DNA of 64,000 bases, from assembly GCA_041395625.1 (NCBI GenBank), contig JAWLAE010000005.1:124001-188000 (forward strand). The letters are read 5' to 3'. Below are positions 53,020-60,918 of the stretch, in pieces. The notes beneath the pieces were generated by a model that did no database searches, had not been told where the DNA came from, and saw only the letters and a list, made by a program, of their open reading frames with translations. How positions within the stretch are numbered: the first letter of the stretch is position 1; each line of letters begins with the position of its first letter. The stretch is from CADEED01 sp041395625. Its GTDB lineage: Bacteria > Pseudomonadota > Gammaproteobacteria > Steroidobacterales > Steroidobacteraceae. The position numbers and the translations under genes are program-made.

Positions 53020-54054
53020 ATGAAAATTCTCGTCACCGGCTCTGAAGGCTACATTGGCACGCGGTTGGTCGCGCTGCTGCTCGCGGACGGCCACGAGGTC
53101 ACAGGCCTCGACACGGGCTTCTATCGGGACGGCTGGCTGTTCAGTGAGCAGGCCGAGTATGCCCGCGCGCCGCAGCAGATCAACAAAGACCTGCGCAAAG
53201 TCGAGGCCCGGGACCTGGCGGGTCACGATGCGATCGTGCATCTCGCCGAGCTCTCCAACGATCCGCTTGGTCAGAACAATCCTGAAATCACCTTCGAGAT
53301 CAATCACCAGAGCTCCGTGCGGCTGGCCAAGCTTGCCAAGGAAGCCGGCATCGGTCGTTTCGTCTATGCATCGTCCTGCAGTGTCTATGGGCTGGCAGTG
53401 AGCGATTGGGTGGACGAAACTTCGCCTACCAACCCGCAGACGGCATACGCAAAGTGCAAGACCCTGGTAGAACGTGATGTGGCGCCGCTCGCCGCCGACG
53501 ATTTCTGCGTCACTTTCCTGCGCAACGCCACCGCGTACGGGGCGTCGCCGCGGATTCGCTTCGATATCGTCCTGAACGATCTGGTCGCGTTGGCGTGGAC
53601 CACCAAGCTGATTGCGATGACCAGCGACGGTACGCCATGGCGCCCGATAGTCCATATCGACGATATTTGCCGCGCTGTGCGTTGTGCGCTGGCGGCGCCG
53701 CAGAAAGCGGTGAACGGCGAGATATTCAACGTCGGCGCCGACAGCGAGAACTATCGCATCCGGCAGCTCGCCGAGATCGTGGCGGAAGTCGTGCCAGGCT
53801 GTCAGGTAACCGTCGGTTCGAGTGCGGGCGACAACCGCAGCTATCGCGTTTCCTTCAAGAAGATCACCGCGCAGTTGCCCGGCTTTCGCTGCGAGTGGAC
53901 CGCGCGGCGCGGTGCCGAGCAGCTCTATGAGTTGTTCAAGCGTATCGATATGGCCTCGGAAACCTACAAGTTCCGGGCATTCACGCGGCTCAAGCAACTG
54001 AATTACCTCAAGGACACAGGCCAGATCGACAGCAGCCTGTACTGGCGCTATTAA
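53020..54054 (+). CDS. NAD-dependent sugar epimerase/dehydratase (extended SDR)
   Basis: 344 residues with the NAD site MKILVTGSEGYIGTRLVALL, DAIVHLAELSNDPLGQNN, the catalytic YAKCK (Tyr-x-x-x-Lys) preceded by ASSCSVYG, and FNVGADSENYRI. It epimerises, dehydrates or reduces a nucleotide sugar in the cytoplasm. With the cytidylyltransferase ten bases downstream, a CDP-hexose is a possible substrate, although it does not look like a classical CDP-glucose 4,6-dehydratase. Confidence 0.88.
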   Translation: MKILVTGSEGYIGTRLVALLLADGHEVTGLDTGFYRDGWLFSEQAEYARAPQQINKDLRKVEARDLAGHDAIVHLAELSNDPLGQNNPEITFEINHQSSVRLAKLAKEAGIGRFVYASSCSVYGLAVSDWVDETSPTNPQTAYAKCKTLVERDVAPLAADDFCVTFLRNATAYGASPRIRFDIVLNDLVALAWTTKLIAMTSDGTPWRPIVHIDDICRAVRCALAAPQKAVNGEIFNVGADSENYRIRQLAEIVAEVVPGCQVTVGSSAGDNRSYRVSFKKITAQLPGFRCEWTARRGAEQLYELFKRIDMASETYKFRAFTRLKQLNYLKDTGQIDSSLYWRY

Positions 54055-54063
54055 GGTGCAGCG

Positions 54064-54855
54064 ATGAAAGTCGTACTATTTTGTGGCGGCCTGGGCACGC
54101 GCCTGCGTGAGCATTCAGACACGATCCCGAAGCCGCTGGTGAACATCGGCTATCGACCGATCATCTGGCATTTGATGCGCTATTACGCGCACTTCGGACA
54201 CAAGGATTTCGTGCTCGCACTGGGTTATCGTGGCGATCTCATCCGCGACTACTTCCTCAACTACAAAGAGGCGATGACCAACGATTTCACCCTGACAGAT
54301 GGTGGGCGCAAGTGTCAGCTGCACTCGTCGGACATCGACGATTGGCGCATTACCTTCGTGGAAACCGGTCTGCACTCGAACATCGGTCAGCGTTTGTTGC
54401 GCGTGCGCAAGTATCTCGAGAATGAACCGGTGTTTCTCGCTAACTACTCGGACGGTTTGTCCGATCTGCCGCTCGACGACCTGATCGCCGATTTCGAGCG
54501 CAAGCAGGTAGTCGGCAGTTTCGCGGCGGTGCAGTCCTGGCACAGTTTTCATTCGGTCGAAACAGGCGACGACGGGCTGGTGTCGACCATGGGTCCGGTG
54601 CGCGGCGACCAGTTCCTGATCAACGGTGGTTTCTTCGCATTGCGTCGCGAAATATTCGACTATGTTCGGGAGGGCGAGGAACTGGTCGAAGCACCGTTCC
54701 ATCGCCTGATCGAACAGCGCAAGCTGGCCGCCTATCGTTACGCGGGCTTCTGGCAGGCCATGGACACGTTCAAGGACAAGATCACTTTCGATCGCATGGA
54801 GGCGAAGGGCGACTGTCCGTGGATGGTGTGGAACAAGCAGGGCAAGACGCGTTGA
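54064..54855 (+). CDS. rfbF: Glucose-1-phosphate cytidylyltransferase-like nucleotidyltransferase
   Basis: 263 residues, close to the RfbF length. MKVVLFCGGLGTRLREHSDTIPKP is the nucleotidyl-transfer signature with its Lys/Arg; NIGYRPIIWHLMRYYAHFGHKDF, LNYKEAMTNDFTL, FLANYSDGLSD and GFWQAMDTFKDK follow, as in glucose-1-phosphate cytidylyltransferases. It activates a sugar 1-phosphate with CTP to start a CDP-sugar branch. A TTGA overlap couples it to the next gene. Confidence 0.87.
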   Translation: MKVVLFCGGLGTRLREHSDTIPKPLVNIGYRPIIWHLMRYYAHFGHKDFVLALGYRGDLIRDYFLNYKEAMTNDFTLTDGGRKCQLHSSDIDDWRITFVETGLHSNIGQRLLRVRKYLENEPVFLANYSDGLSDLPLDDLIADFERKQVVGSFAAVQSWHSFHSVETGDDGLVSTMGPVRGDQFLINGGFFALRREIFDYVREGEELVEAPFHRLIEQRKLAAYRYAGFWQAMDTFKDKITFDRMEAKGDCPWMVWNKQGKTR

Positions 54856-56039
54856 GCGTGGCCGCCGCCTGTCCGGCGTGCCGTGCGCCGGAGTCCGAAC
54901 CTATATACGAACTAAGCAAAGCGCCGGTGACCTGCGCGTCGGTGTTCGATACTGCGGCAGATGCTCGCGCAGTACCAACCGGCGACGTGCGCCTGGTGTG
55001 CTGCCGCCGCTGCGGTCTTCTCTACAACGCTCAGTTCGACCCGGCAGCCGCCGAGGTCGGTGCGCGCTACGAAAGTGATCAGGGCGCGTCGCCGCATTTC
55101 GGCGCGTACGCGCGTGAGCTCGCCGAATCCTGGATCGAGCGCTACGGATTGCGCGGCAAGACGATTATCGAGGTAGGGAGTGGGCAAGGGGAGTTCATGG
55201 CGCAACTCGTCGATCGCGGTGTGGGCAGGGCCATCGGTTTCGATCCCCTGGCAAATCCGGCGCGCTCGACCAACCCGCGCATCGAGTTGATAGCGCAACG
55301 TTTTCCGGACGATGACGTAGATGTAGAGGCCGCAGCGCTGGTCAGCCGACATACGCTCGAGCACGTTGCGGACGTCGCCGGTTTCATGGCGGCTATCCAA
55401 CGCTGGTGTGCGCGCGACGCCGGCCGCGTCGTGCTGGTCGAGGTACCGGCAACAGAGCGGATTCTAGGCGAACGCGCTTTCTGGGACGTCTACTACGAGC
55501 ACTGCAACTACTTCACGGCGCGCACGCTGCGCGGCGTATTCGAACGCGCGGGCTTCGCGGTGCAACGACTCGATCTCACCTACGGGGATCAATACTTGGT
55601 CATCGAAGCGACTGTGCCGCAGACTCCATCGCGCGATCAGCCGGCGACGTCTGATCCAGACTCGGCGTTGCGAGATGCCCTGGCATTCGGCGCCGAAGCG
55701 CGCGCACGGGTGCAGCGCTGCACGGCACGCTTGCGCCAGCTCGGCGAGCAGCACGGTCTGCCAGTGATTTGGCAGGGGGCATCGAAGACAGTTGGCTTAC
55801 TGACAGCGGTGGGTGAGCCCAGTCCGGCGGCATTTGCCGTCGATCTCAGTCCGGCGCGTCACGATCGGTATCTGCCGGGCTCCGGTCTCATGGTGCGGGC
55901 CCCAGCGGCGCTCGCGATTGCGCGGCCGCACGACGTCGTGCTGATGAATCCGGTGTACGAGACCGAGGTGCTGGCGGAGATTCAGAAGTTGTCGCCAGGT
56001 ACGCGACTCACGAGCATCAATAGGCTGTTTGCAACATAA
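54852..56039 (+). CDS. Zinc-binding class I methyltransferase, second copy
   Basis: 395 residues from TTG 54852, overlapping the cytidylyltransferase stop; a GTG at 54858 is also possible. CPACRAPES and CCRRCGLLYN give the N-terminal zinc site, IIEVGSGQGEFMAQLVDRG is SAM motif I, and SRHTLEHVADVAGFM, YYEHCNYFTARTLRGVFERAGF and IWQGASKTVGLLTAVG follow. Same architecture as the protein at 51047, but clearly diverged. Two such enzymes could methylate two positions or two sugars of the repeat. Confidence 0.87.
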   Translation: MSVAAACPACRAPESEPIYELSKAPVTCASVFDTAADARAVPTGDVRLVCCRRCGLLYNAQFDPAAAEVGARYESDQGASPHFGAYARELAESWIERYGLRGKTIIEVGSGQGEFMAQLVDRGVGRAIGFDPLANPARSTNPRIELIAQRFPDDDVDVEAAALVSRHTLEHVADVAGFMAAIQRWCARDAGRVVLVEVPATERILGERAFWDVYYEHCNYFTARTLRGVFERAGFAVQRLDLTYGDQYLVIEATVPQTPSRDQPATSDPDSALRDALAFGAEARARVQRCTARLRQLGEQHGLPVIWQGASKTVGLLTAVGEPSPAAFAVDLSPARHDRYLPGSGLMVRAPAALAIARPHDVVLMNPVYETEVLAEIQKLSPGTRLTSINRLFAT

Positions 56040-56130
56040 GAGACGCTGAGCGGCGGAAATACGCGCTTTGCGCGCGCGCCCCAGCCTGCGACACTATCGG
56101 TACACATCATGATTAGCAGATCCAAGAACA

Positions 56131-57177
56131 ATGCCGCGCTCTGAAGTATCACGACGCGGCGCGCTGGGCCTCAAGGCTGGCGAATGGGTGGTGGTCAGGA
56201 GCAAGGAAGAAATCCTCGCAACCCTCGACGCCGACGCACGGTTGGACGGCCTGCCGTTTCAGCCGGAGATGTTCGCGTTGTGCGGCACGCGCATGCGCGT
56301 CTACATGGCGGCGCACAAGACTTGCGACTCCAGTGTGCATCGCACTGGCGGTCGGCGCATGTATGACACCGTGCATCTCGAAGGCGGGCGCTGCGACGGC
56401 AGCGCACACGCCGGCTGTCAGGCCGACTGCGTGTTCTTCTGGAAAGAAGCCTGGTTGAAGCGCGACGACGGCAAACCACCGCCGCAATTGCTCGCGTCGG
56501 GTGCGGGTTGTTCGGAACAGCGTGTGCAGACAGCGGCCAAGCTCGAAGATGATCCGGCCGACCCGACCTGGGTCTGTCAGACAACGGTCATCTACGAAGC
56601 GAGTGATCCACTCAAGTGGTGGGACGTGCGCCAATACATTGCGGACGTCACCAGCGGCAATCACAGCGCGTGGCATATGCTCAAGCTGCTGGCTCGGGCT
56701 GGCTACGCCAAGTTGCTGAATTTCGGCGTCGGCTACGGTGTGCTGCTGAAGCTCTACAATGGCATGCAGAAGCTGCGCGGCGGTGAGCCGTTCCCAACGA
56801 TCGCCGGTGCGATCAAGAAGAGCCAGCCCACGCCGACGGAAATCCTCGATCTCAATGCGGGCGAATGGGTGGAGGTGAAGAGCGCTGACGAGATCGCTGC
56901 GACCATCACCTTGGCCGGCTTCAATCGTGGCATGCGTTACGACCCCGAGATGCTCAAGTATTCTGGCAAGCGATATCGCGTGCAGCAGCGTGTCGAGCAG
57001 TTGATCGACGAGAAGAGCGGCAAGATGGTGCGTATGAAGTCGCCCTGCATCCAACTCGAGAACGTCTATTGCCGCGCCGAATTCACACCAGACCGCCTGG
57101 GCTGCCCGCGCGCCTCCAATACCTACTGGCGCGAGATCTGGTTACGGCGCGTGACGGAAGCTACACCCAAACAGTGA
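56131..57177 (+). CDS. Cysteine-rich protein of unknown function with an internal duplication
   Basis: 348 residues, function not recognised. The protein contains two related halves. The first (about residues 14-110) reads LKAGEWVVVRSKEEILATLD...FQPEMFALCGTRMRVYMAAHKTCD; the second (about 244-340) reads LNAGEWVEVKSADEIAATIT...YDPEMLKYSGKRYRVQQRVE. Cysteines and histidines cluster in HKTCD, CDGSAHAGCQADC and near the C-terminus, where WKEAWLKR and WREIWLRR repeat, suggesting metal binding. A hydrophobic stretch near 190-210 links the halves. I recall similar uncharacterised proteins beside polysaccharide genes. It converges with a flippase gene. Confidence 0.75.
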   Translation: MPRSEVSRRGALGLKAGEWVVVRSKEEILATLDADARLDGLPFQPEMFALCGTRMRVYMAAHKTCDSSVHRTGGRRMYDTVHLEGGRCDGSAHAGCQADCVFFWKEAWLKRDDGKPPPQLLASGAGCSEQRVQTAAKLEDDPADPTWVCQTTVIYEASDPLKWWDVRQYIADVTSGNHSAWHMLKLLARAGYAKLLNFGVGYGVLLKLYNGMQKLRGGEPFPTIAGAIKKSQPTPTEILDLNAGEWVEVKSADEIAATITLAGFNRGMRYDPEMLKYSGKRYRVQQRVEQLIDEKSGKMVRMKSPCIQLENVYCRAEFTPDRLGCPRASNTYWREIWLRRVTEATPKQ

Positions 57178-57196
57178 CGGCCGGCTGCTAACGACA

Positions 57197-58696
57197 TTAC
57201 TTCGATTGCGGCGGCCACCTGAGAAAGCGCCGCGACATCTGCATGCCACGATCGAGTACCACGCGTTCGGGGCCGTCGGGCTGCCCGCTCATCTTCCAGA
57301 ACAACCATACCAGACCGATGTAGACGACTACGCCGACCGCGATCGCGAGCAGCAGTTCATCGATCAGCCCGATGGTCGACTTCGGCTTGCGAAGGCTTGC
57401 CGCCAGCCAGGCGACCACGAAGTACATCGCCAGTGCAGCGGTGAGTGGGCGCCAGATCGCAATGATGAACTCACGGACGCGCAGTTCCAGCATCTTGATG
57501 ACCACGAGAATCGTGATTGGGATCATGATCACTGCAGTGACCACGAATGCCCAGGCGGATCCCACTGAACCCATCGACTGGGTGAAAGGAATCAAGGTTG
57601 CGATCTGCAGCACGACCTGTGCGCTCGATAGTTTCGTGGGCACATCGGGGCGGCCGAGAGCCAGGAACGCCGCCTGCGCATTGCTCTGCAGGAGATGTGT
57701 CAGACCGAAGAACGACAGCAATGTCAGTACAGGGACGGCGTGCAGCCAGTTCGCACCGAGGACGACTGGGACGAGGAGCGGCGCGCTGGCGGCGAGGCCC
57801 AGTACTGCCGGCACAGTTAGCAGCAGCAACATCGCGATGACTGACAGGTATTCGCGACGCAGCGCCGGCAGATCGTGCGCCAACTTGGCATAGGCGGGAA
57901 ACACCGCGCGATTGATCGGTGCTGCCAGTTCCGTGCTGGGAAGACTGGCAAGTTCGTACGAGATATTGAACGTGCCGAGAGCCATCGGCCCACTGATGCG
58001 CCCGATGATCCAGTCGGATGATCGTTCCTTCATGTAGCCGATGCAGTTCAGCAGGAACACCCATTTCGAGAAATTGAACAGCTCGCGCGTTGCTTCGAGC
58101 GAGACGCGGGGGCGATACGGCTGCATGGTGTAACTCAAGACTGTGCCCGCGATGCGCCCGACGACCTGGCCGATCACCAGCGCCCAATACGAGCGCATCG
58201 TGACTGCGAGGGGAATGGTGATCGCAAAGCTGATCACTTTCTTGGCAACCAGGAATTGGAATTCCTTGTCGAAACGCATATCCATGCGAAAAGCGACCAC
58301 GCCGATATTCTGAAATCCTTGCGCCATCGAGCCGATCGCGAGCGCCTTGATTACATCGGTCAGAGCGTCCTCGCGATAGAACGCCGCGATCGGTCCGGCC
58401 AACGCGACCATCAGTGCCGCCATCGCTAGCCCCGTGAGGATGCCGTAGGTCCAGGCCGTGTCGAGTGCCGCGCGCGACTTGGTCTGCTTCTGAATCAGTG
58501 CCACGTCGAAGCCGAATGCGGTCAACAGTTCCAGCAGCGCGACGAACGACATCGCCATCGCCACGATGCCGAAATCGTTTGGTACCAGCAGCCTGGCGAG
58601 CAGTAGCGTGCTGATCAGGCCAATCGAACGTTCGGCGAGCTTGGCGAACACCATCCAGGCTGCGCCTTTCGCCATCGACCTGCGGATATCCGTCAT
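57197..58696 (-). CDS. Polysaccharide flippase (Wzx/MATE-like), copy 2
   Basis: 499 residues with about twelve to fourteen hydrophobic helices. The N-terminus MAKGAAWMVFAKLAERSIGL, LLVPNDFGIVAMAMSF and FGFDVALIQKQTKSRAALDT are typical of the lipopolysaccharide-biosynthesis flippase family. Only loosely similar to copy 1 at 48483. It faces the unknown gene tail to tail and has the 316-base leader region behind its start. Confidence 0.9.
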   Translation of the reverse strand: MTDIRRSMAKGAAWMVFAKLAERSIGLISTLLLARLLVPNDFGIVAMAMSFVALLELLTAFGFDVALIQKQTKSRAALDTAWTYGILTGLAMAALMVALAGPIAAFYREDALTDVIKALAIGSMAQGFQNIGVVAFRMDMRFDKEFQFLVAKKVISFAITIPLAVTMRSYWALVIGQVVGRIAGTVLSYTMQPYRPRVSLEATRELFNFSKWVFLLNCIGYMKERSSDWIIGRISGPMALGTFNISYELASLPSTELAAPINRAVFPAYAKLAHDLPALRREYLSVIAMLLLLTVPAVLGLAASAPLLVPVVLGANWLHAVPVLTLLSFFGLTHLLQSNAQAAFLALGRPDVPTKLSSAQVVLQIATLIPFTQSMGSVGSAWAFVVTAVIMIPITILVVIKMLELRVREFIIAIWRPLTAALAMYFVVAWLAASLRKPKSTIGLIDELLLAIAVGVVVYIGLVWLFWKMSGQPDGPERVVLDRGMQMSRRFLRWPPQSK

Positions 58697-59012
58697 GTTC
58701 CTGTCATGCCAATGCTGGGCGCCAGCGCACGTCTACGCCGATCGAATTAAAGCTCGCGGGGGCGCGGAGCATAACTGAGTCGGGCCTCGACCCCACAAAC
58801 TCGCCCGCGAAAGGGTAGTTGCGTCACAGCCTGGTCGTGCCGAAATGGCCGTCGAAAAATAGTTCTGGCGCGACTGCTGAAACTGCTACGCATGCACGCT
58901 GAATATGGATAAAGCCGATGGATTGAGGCGTAAAGGAGACCGACACTACATGAATAGGGGATTTTCCATTACGTAAAAATCAGTTCTCCTAGTCAGTCAA
59001 GGGAGTGTCCCC
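58697..59012. promoter_or_regulatory. Intergenic leader region upstream of the deacetylase
   Basis: This 316-base gap between divergent genes has no long reading frame. It contains a mini reading frame with a good ribosome site (58950-58976), an AGGAGA/TCTCCT complementary pair (58934-58939 and 58985-58990), and a GGGA-GTG-TCCC hairpin (59001-59011) that includes part of the Shine-Dalgarno sequence immediately before the GTG at 59013. I find no strong promoter. Confidence 0.4.
58950..58976 (+). CDS. Candidate eight-codon leader peptide
   Basis: ATG to TAA encodes MNRGFSIT. AAGGAG (58933-58938) lies 11 bases before it. It could be a leader whose translation changes the fold around the downstream GTG at 59013; it may equally be chance. 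Confidence 0.25.
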   Translation: MNRGFSIT

Positions 59013-59975
59013 GTGAGCGCCTCGCCAGAAAGCAGTAGTCAAACGCCGATGTCCGCGATGAGCAGCCAGCCAATTCATGCCTTTACGGTCGACGTTGAAG
59101 ACTACTTCCACGTCGAGGCGTTCGCGAATGCCATCCACCGCGATAGCTGGCCGCAACTGGAGTACCGCTGCGAGCGCAACGTGTATCGTATGCTGGAAAT
59201 GCTCGCCGAGCGGAGCGTACGCGGCACGTTCTTCGTACTGGGTTGGGTGGCCGACCGCTCGCCGCAGCTCGTGCGCGATATCGCGGCAGCCGGTCACGAG
59301 GTTGCCTGCCACGGCCAGTCCCATCAGCTCGTCTACCGCCAGAGTCGCCAGCAATTCGCTGATGAGACTCGTTACGCCAAAGAGCTGCTCGAGGATCTGA
59401 CGGGCACAGCCGTACTCGGCTATCGCGCCGCCAGTTTTTCGATCACCAAAGTGTCGATGTGGGCGCTCGACACGCTCATCGATCTGGGCTTCACCTACGA
59501 CTCTAGCGTTTTCCCGGTCCGCCACCACGACAACTACGGCATTCCAGAGGCACCGCTGGGCCCCTGCCGGATGCGCGCTCCATCGGGTCGCACACTGATC
59601 GAGGTGCCGCTGTCGGTCGCCGAACTGGGCGGTTTGCGAGTGCCCGTTTCAGGGGGCGGATACTTCCGGCTGTTTCCCTATTGGCTGTCGCGCGCCGGTA
59701 TGCGGCGCATCGAACGCCAGGGCGACCGGCCGCTGGTGTTCTACGTGCACCCCTGGGAGATCGATGTCGACCAGCCGCGTGTCCAGGCTGGCCTCGTCTC
59801 GCGGCTGCGGCACTACAACAATATCGGGCGCTGCGAATCGCGTCTGCGTCGCTTGCTGAACGACTTCCAGTTCGGCTCCATGTCAGACGTCCTCGCGGCC
59901 CATGGGATGCTGGCGATTCCGTCGCGTCGGCGCGAGGAATCGGTCATCGGGCGGCCCGCAATCGCGATGTCCTGA
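59013..59975 (+). CDS. Exosortase-A-system polysaccharide deacetylase
   Basis: 320 residues from GTG 59013. It has the NodB fold with FTVDVEDYFHVEAF near residue 26, the variant seen in the exosortase-A-associated deacetylase, then GTFFVLGWVADRSPQLV, HEVACHGQSHQLVY with metal-binding histidines, and a C-terminal DUF3473-like region with PVSGGGYFRLFPYWLS and VFYVHPWEID. No signal peptide. It differs from the NodB enzyme at 28795 and is the canonical deacetylase of these loci. It probably removes acetyl groups from the lipid-linked glycan. Confidence 0.92.
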   Translation: MSASPESSSQTPMSAMSSQPIHAFTVDVEDYFHVEAFANAIHRDSWPQLEYRCERNVYRMLEMLAERSVRGTFFVLGWVADRSPQLVRDIAAAGHEVACHGQSHQLVYRQSRQQFADETRYAKELLEDLTGTAVLGYRAASFSITKVSMWALDTLIDLGFTYDSSVFPVRHHDNYGIPEAPLGPCRMRAPSGRTLIEVPLSVAELGGLRVPVSGGGYFRLFPYWLSRAGMRRIERQGDRPLVFYVHPWEIDVDQPRVQAGLVSRLRHYNNIGRCESRLRRLLNDFQFGSMSDVLAAHGMLAIPSRRREESVIGRPAIAMS

Positions 59976-59989
59976 GCGCGGCCGATTCC

Positions 59990-60005
59990 TGGCCCGCGCA
60001 TTGCC
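59990..60005 (+). promoter_or_regulatory. Sigma-54 promoter upstream of the export operon
   Basis: TGGCCCG-CGCA-TTGCC fits the sigma-54 consensus TGGCACG-N4-TTGCW, with the GG and GC pairs exactly ten bases apart. It lies about 215 bases upstream of the export-lipoprotein start at 60223. Exosortase-A loci are often tied to PrsK/PrsR and RpoN, which makes the match more credible. No enhancer was identified. Confidence 0.55.
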
Positions 60006-60162
60006 AAGCTGTTCACAGTTTGGCCATATCCATCAGCCGGGCGACTGGTGCCTGCTCGTGCAGTGCTGCGAAACTACCTGAAATGGTTGCGGTAGTGGCA
60101 GGCGGGAGCGAGAATAAACAAGGTCGACTGCAATCAATCACTTAAGCGAGATACCTAACCGT

Positions 60163-60205
60163 CGCCGGAGAGCGGCGGCTGGTGCGTCTTTCCAGTTTTT
60201 CCACA
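60163..60205 (+). other. Leader hairpin and T-rich stretch before the export gene
   Basis: CGCCG-GAGAG-CGGCG near 60163-60178 can fold, and CAGTTTTTCC follows about 20 bases later. The spacing is too long for a standard terminator, so I record it only as leader structure. Confidence 0.2.
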
Positions 60206-60222
60206 GTTCAAGGCTTTTGTTC

Positions 60223-60876
60223 ATGATGAACGGGCGAAATTGCTATCTACGAACGTTGCCAGGGGTGTTACTCGGAGTGGCCATGCTGCTGCTTGGAGCC
60301 TGCGCGCAAGGTCCCACCGCGTCGATGCCATCCGAGCGAGAGGCTGTTGGTACCGAGGCCAACGCCGCCGATGGTGATCAGTACATCATCGGTCCCGGGG
60401 ACACCATTCAGGTGTTCGTGTGGCGCAATCCCGAATTGTCGGTGACGGTGCCCGTGCGTCCGGACGGCAAGATTTCGACGCCGCTGGTCGAGGACATGAC
60501 GGCCGTTGGCAAGACGCCAACGCAGCTCGCGCGTGACGTCGAGACGGTACTCGCGGAGTACGTGCGTACTCCACAGGTCAACATCATCGTCAGCAACGCG
60601 CTGAGCGCCTTCTCGCAGGTCAAGGTCGTTGGTCAGGTGAAGGCGCCGCAGGCCGTGCCGTATCGCGAAGGCATGCGCGTTCTGGACGTGCTGTTGATAG
60701 TCGGCGGGGTGACGGACTTCGCGTCCGCCAATCGATCGCGCATCGTGCGACAGGAAAATGGCAAGCCCAAAGAGATACGCGTCAGGCTGGGTTCGCTGCT
60801 CGAACGCGGCGACATGCGGCAGAATTTCGAGATGCGCCCCGGTGACGTTCTGGTCGTGCCGCAGTCCATCTTCTAG
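60223..60876 (+). CDS. Polysaccharide export lipoprotein (Wza-like), exosortase-A-associated
   Basis: 217 residues from ATG 60223 (a second ATG follows at once; a TTG lies at 60217). Lipoprotein signal: hydrophobic LPGVLLGVAMLLLGAC with the lipobox cysteine near residue 27. The export domain has YIIGPGDTIQVFVWRNPELS, RPDGKISTPLVEDM and the SLBB-like VKVVGQVKAPQAVPYREGMRV, ending MRPGDVLVVPQSIF. It should form the outer-membrane exit channel for the polymer whose co-polymerase is encoded at 12862. Confidence 0.93.
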   Translation: MMNGRNCYLRTLPGVLLGVAMLLLGACAQGPTASMPSEREAVGTEANAADGDQYIIGPGDTIQVFVWRNPELSVTVPVRPDGKISTPLVEDMTAVGKTPTQLARDVETVLAEYVRTPQVNIIVSNALSAFSQVKVVGQVKAPQAVPYREGMRVLDVLLIVGGVTDFASANRSRIVRQENGKPKEIRVRLGSLLERGDMRQNFEMRPGDVLVVPQSIF

Positions 60877-60918
60877 TGGCCGCACATGCAACGCAGCGAT
60901 TGTGCAGGCGGGAGCAAG

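Noticed and set aside
58865..58879. TGGCGCGACTGCTGA as a sigma-54 promoter
   Set aside because: The spacing is right, but the -12 element ends GA instead of GC, so the essential bases are missing.
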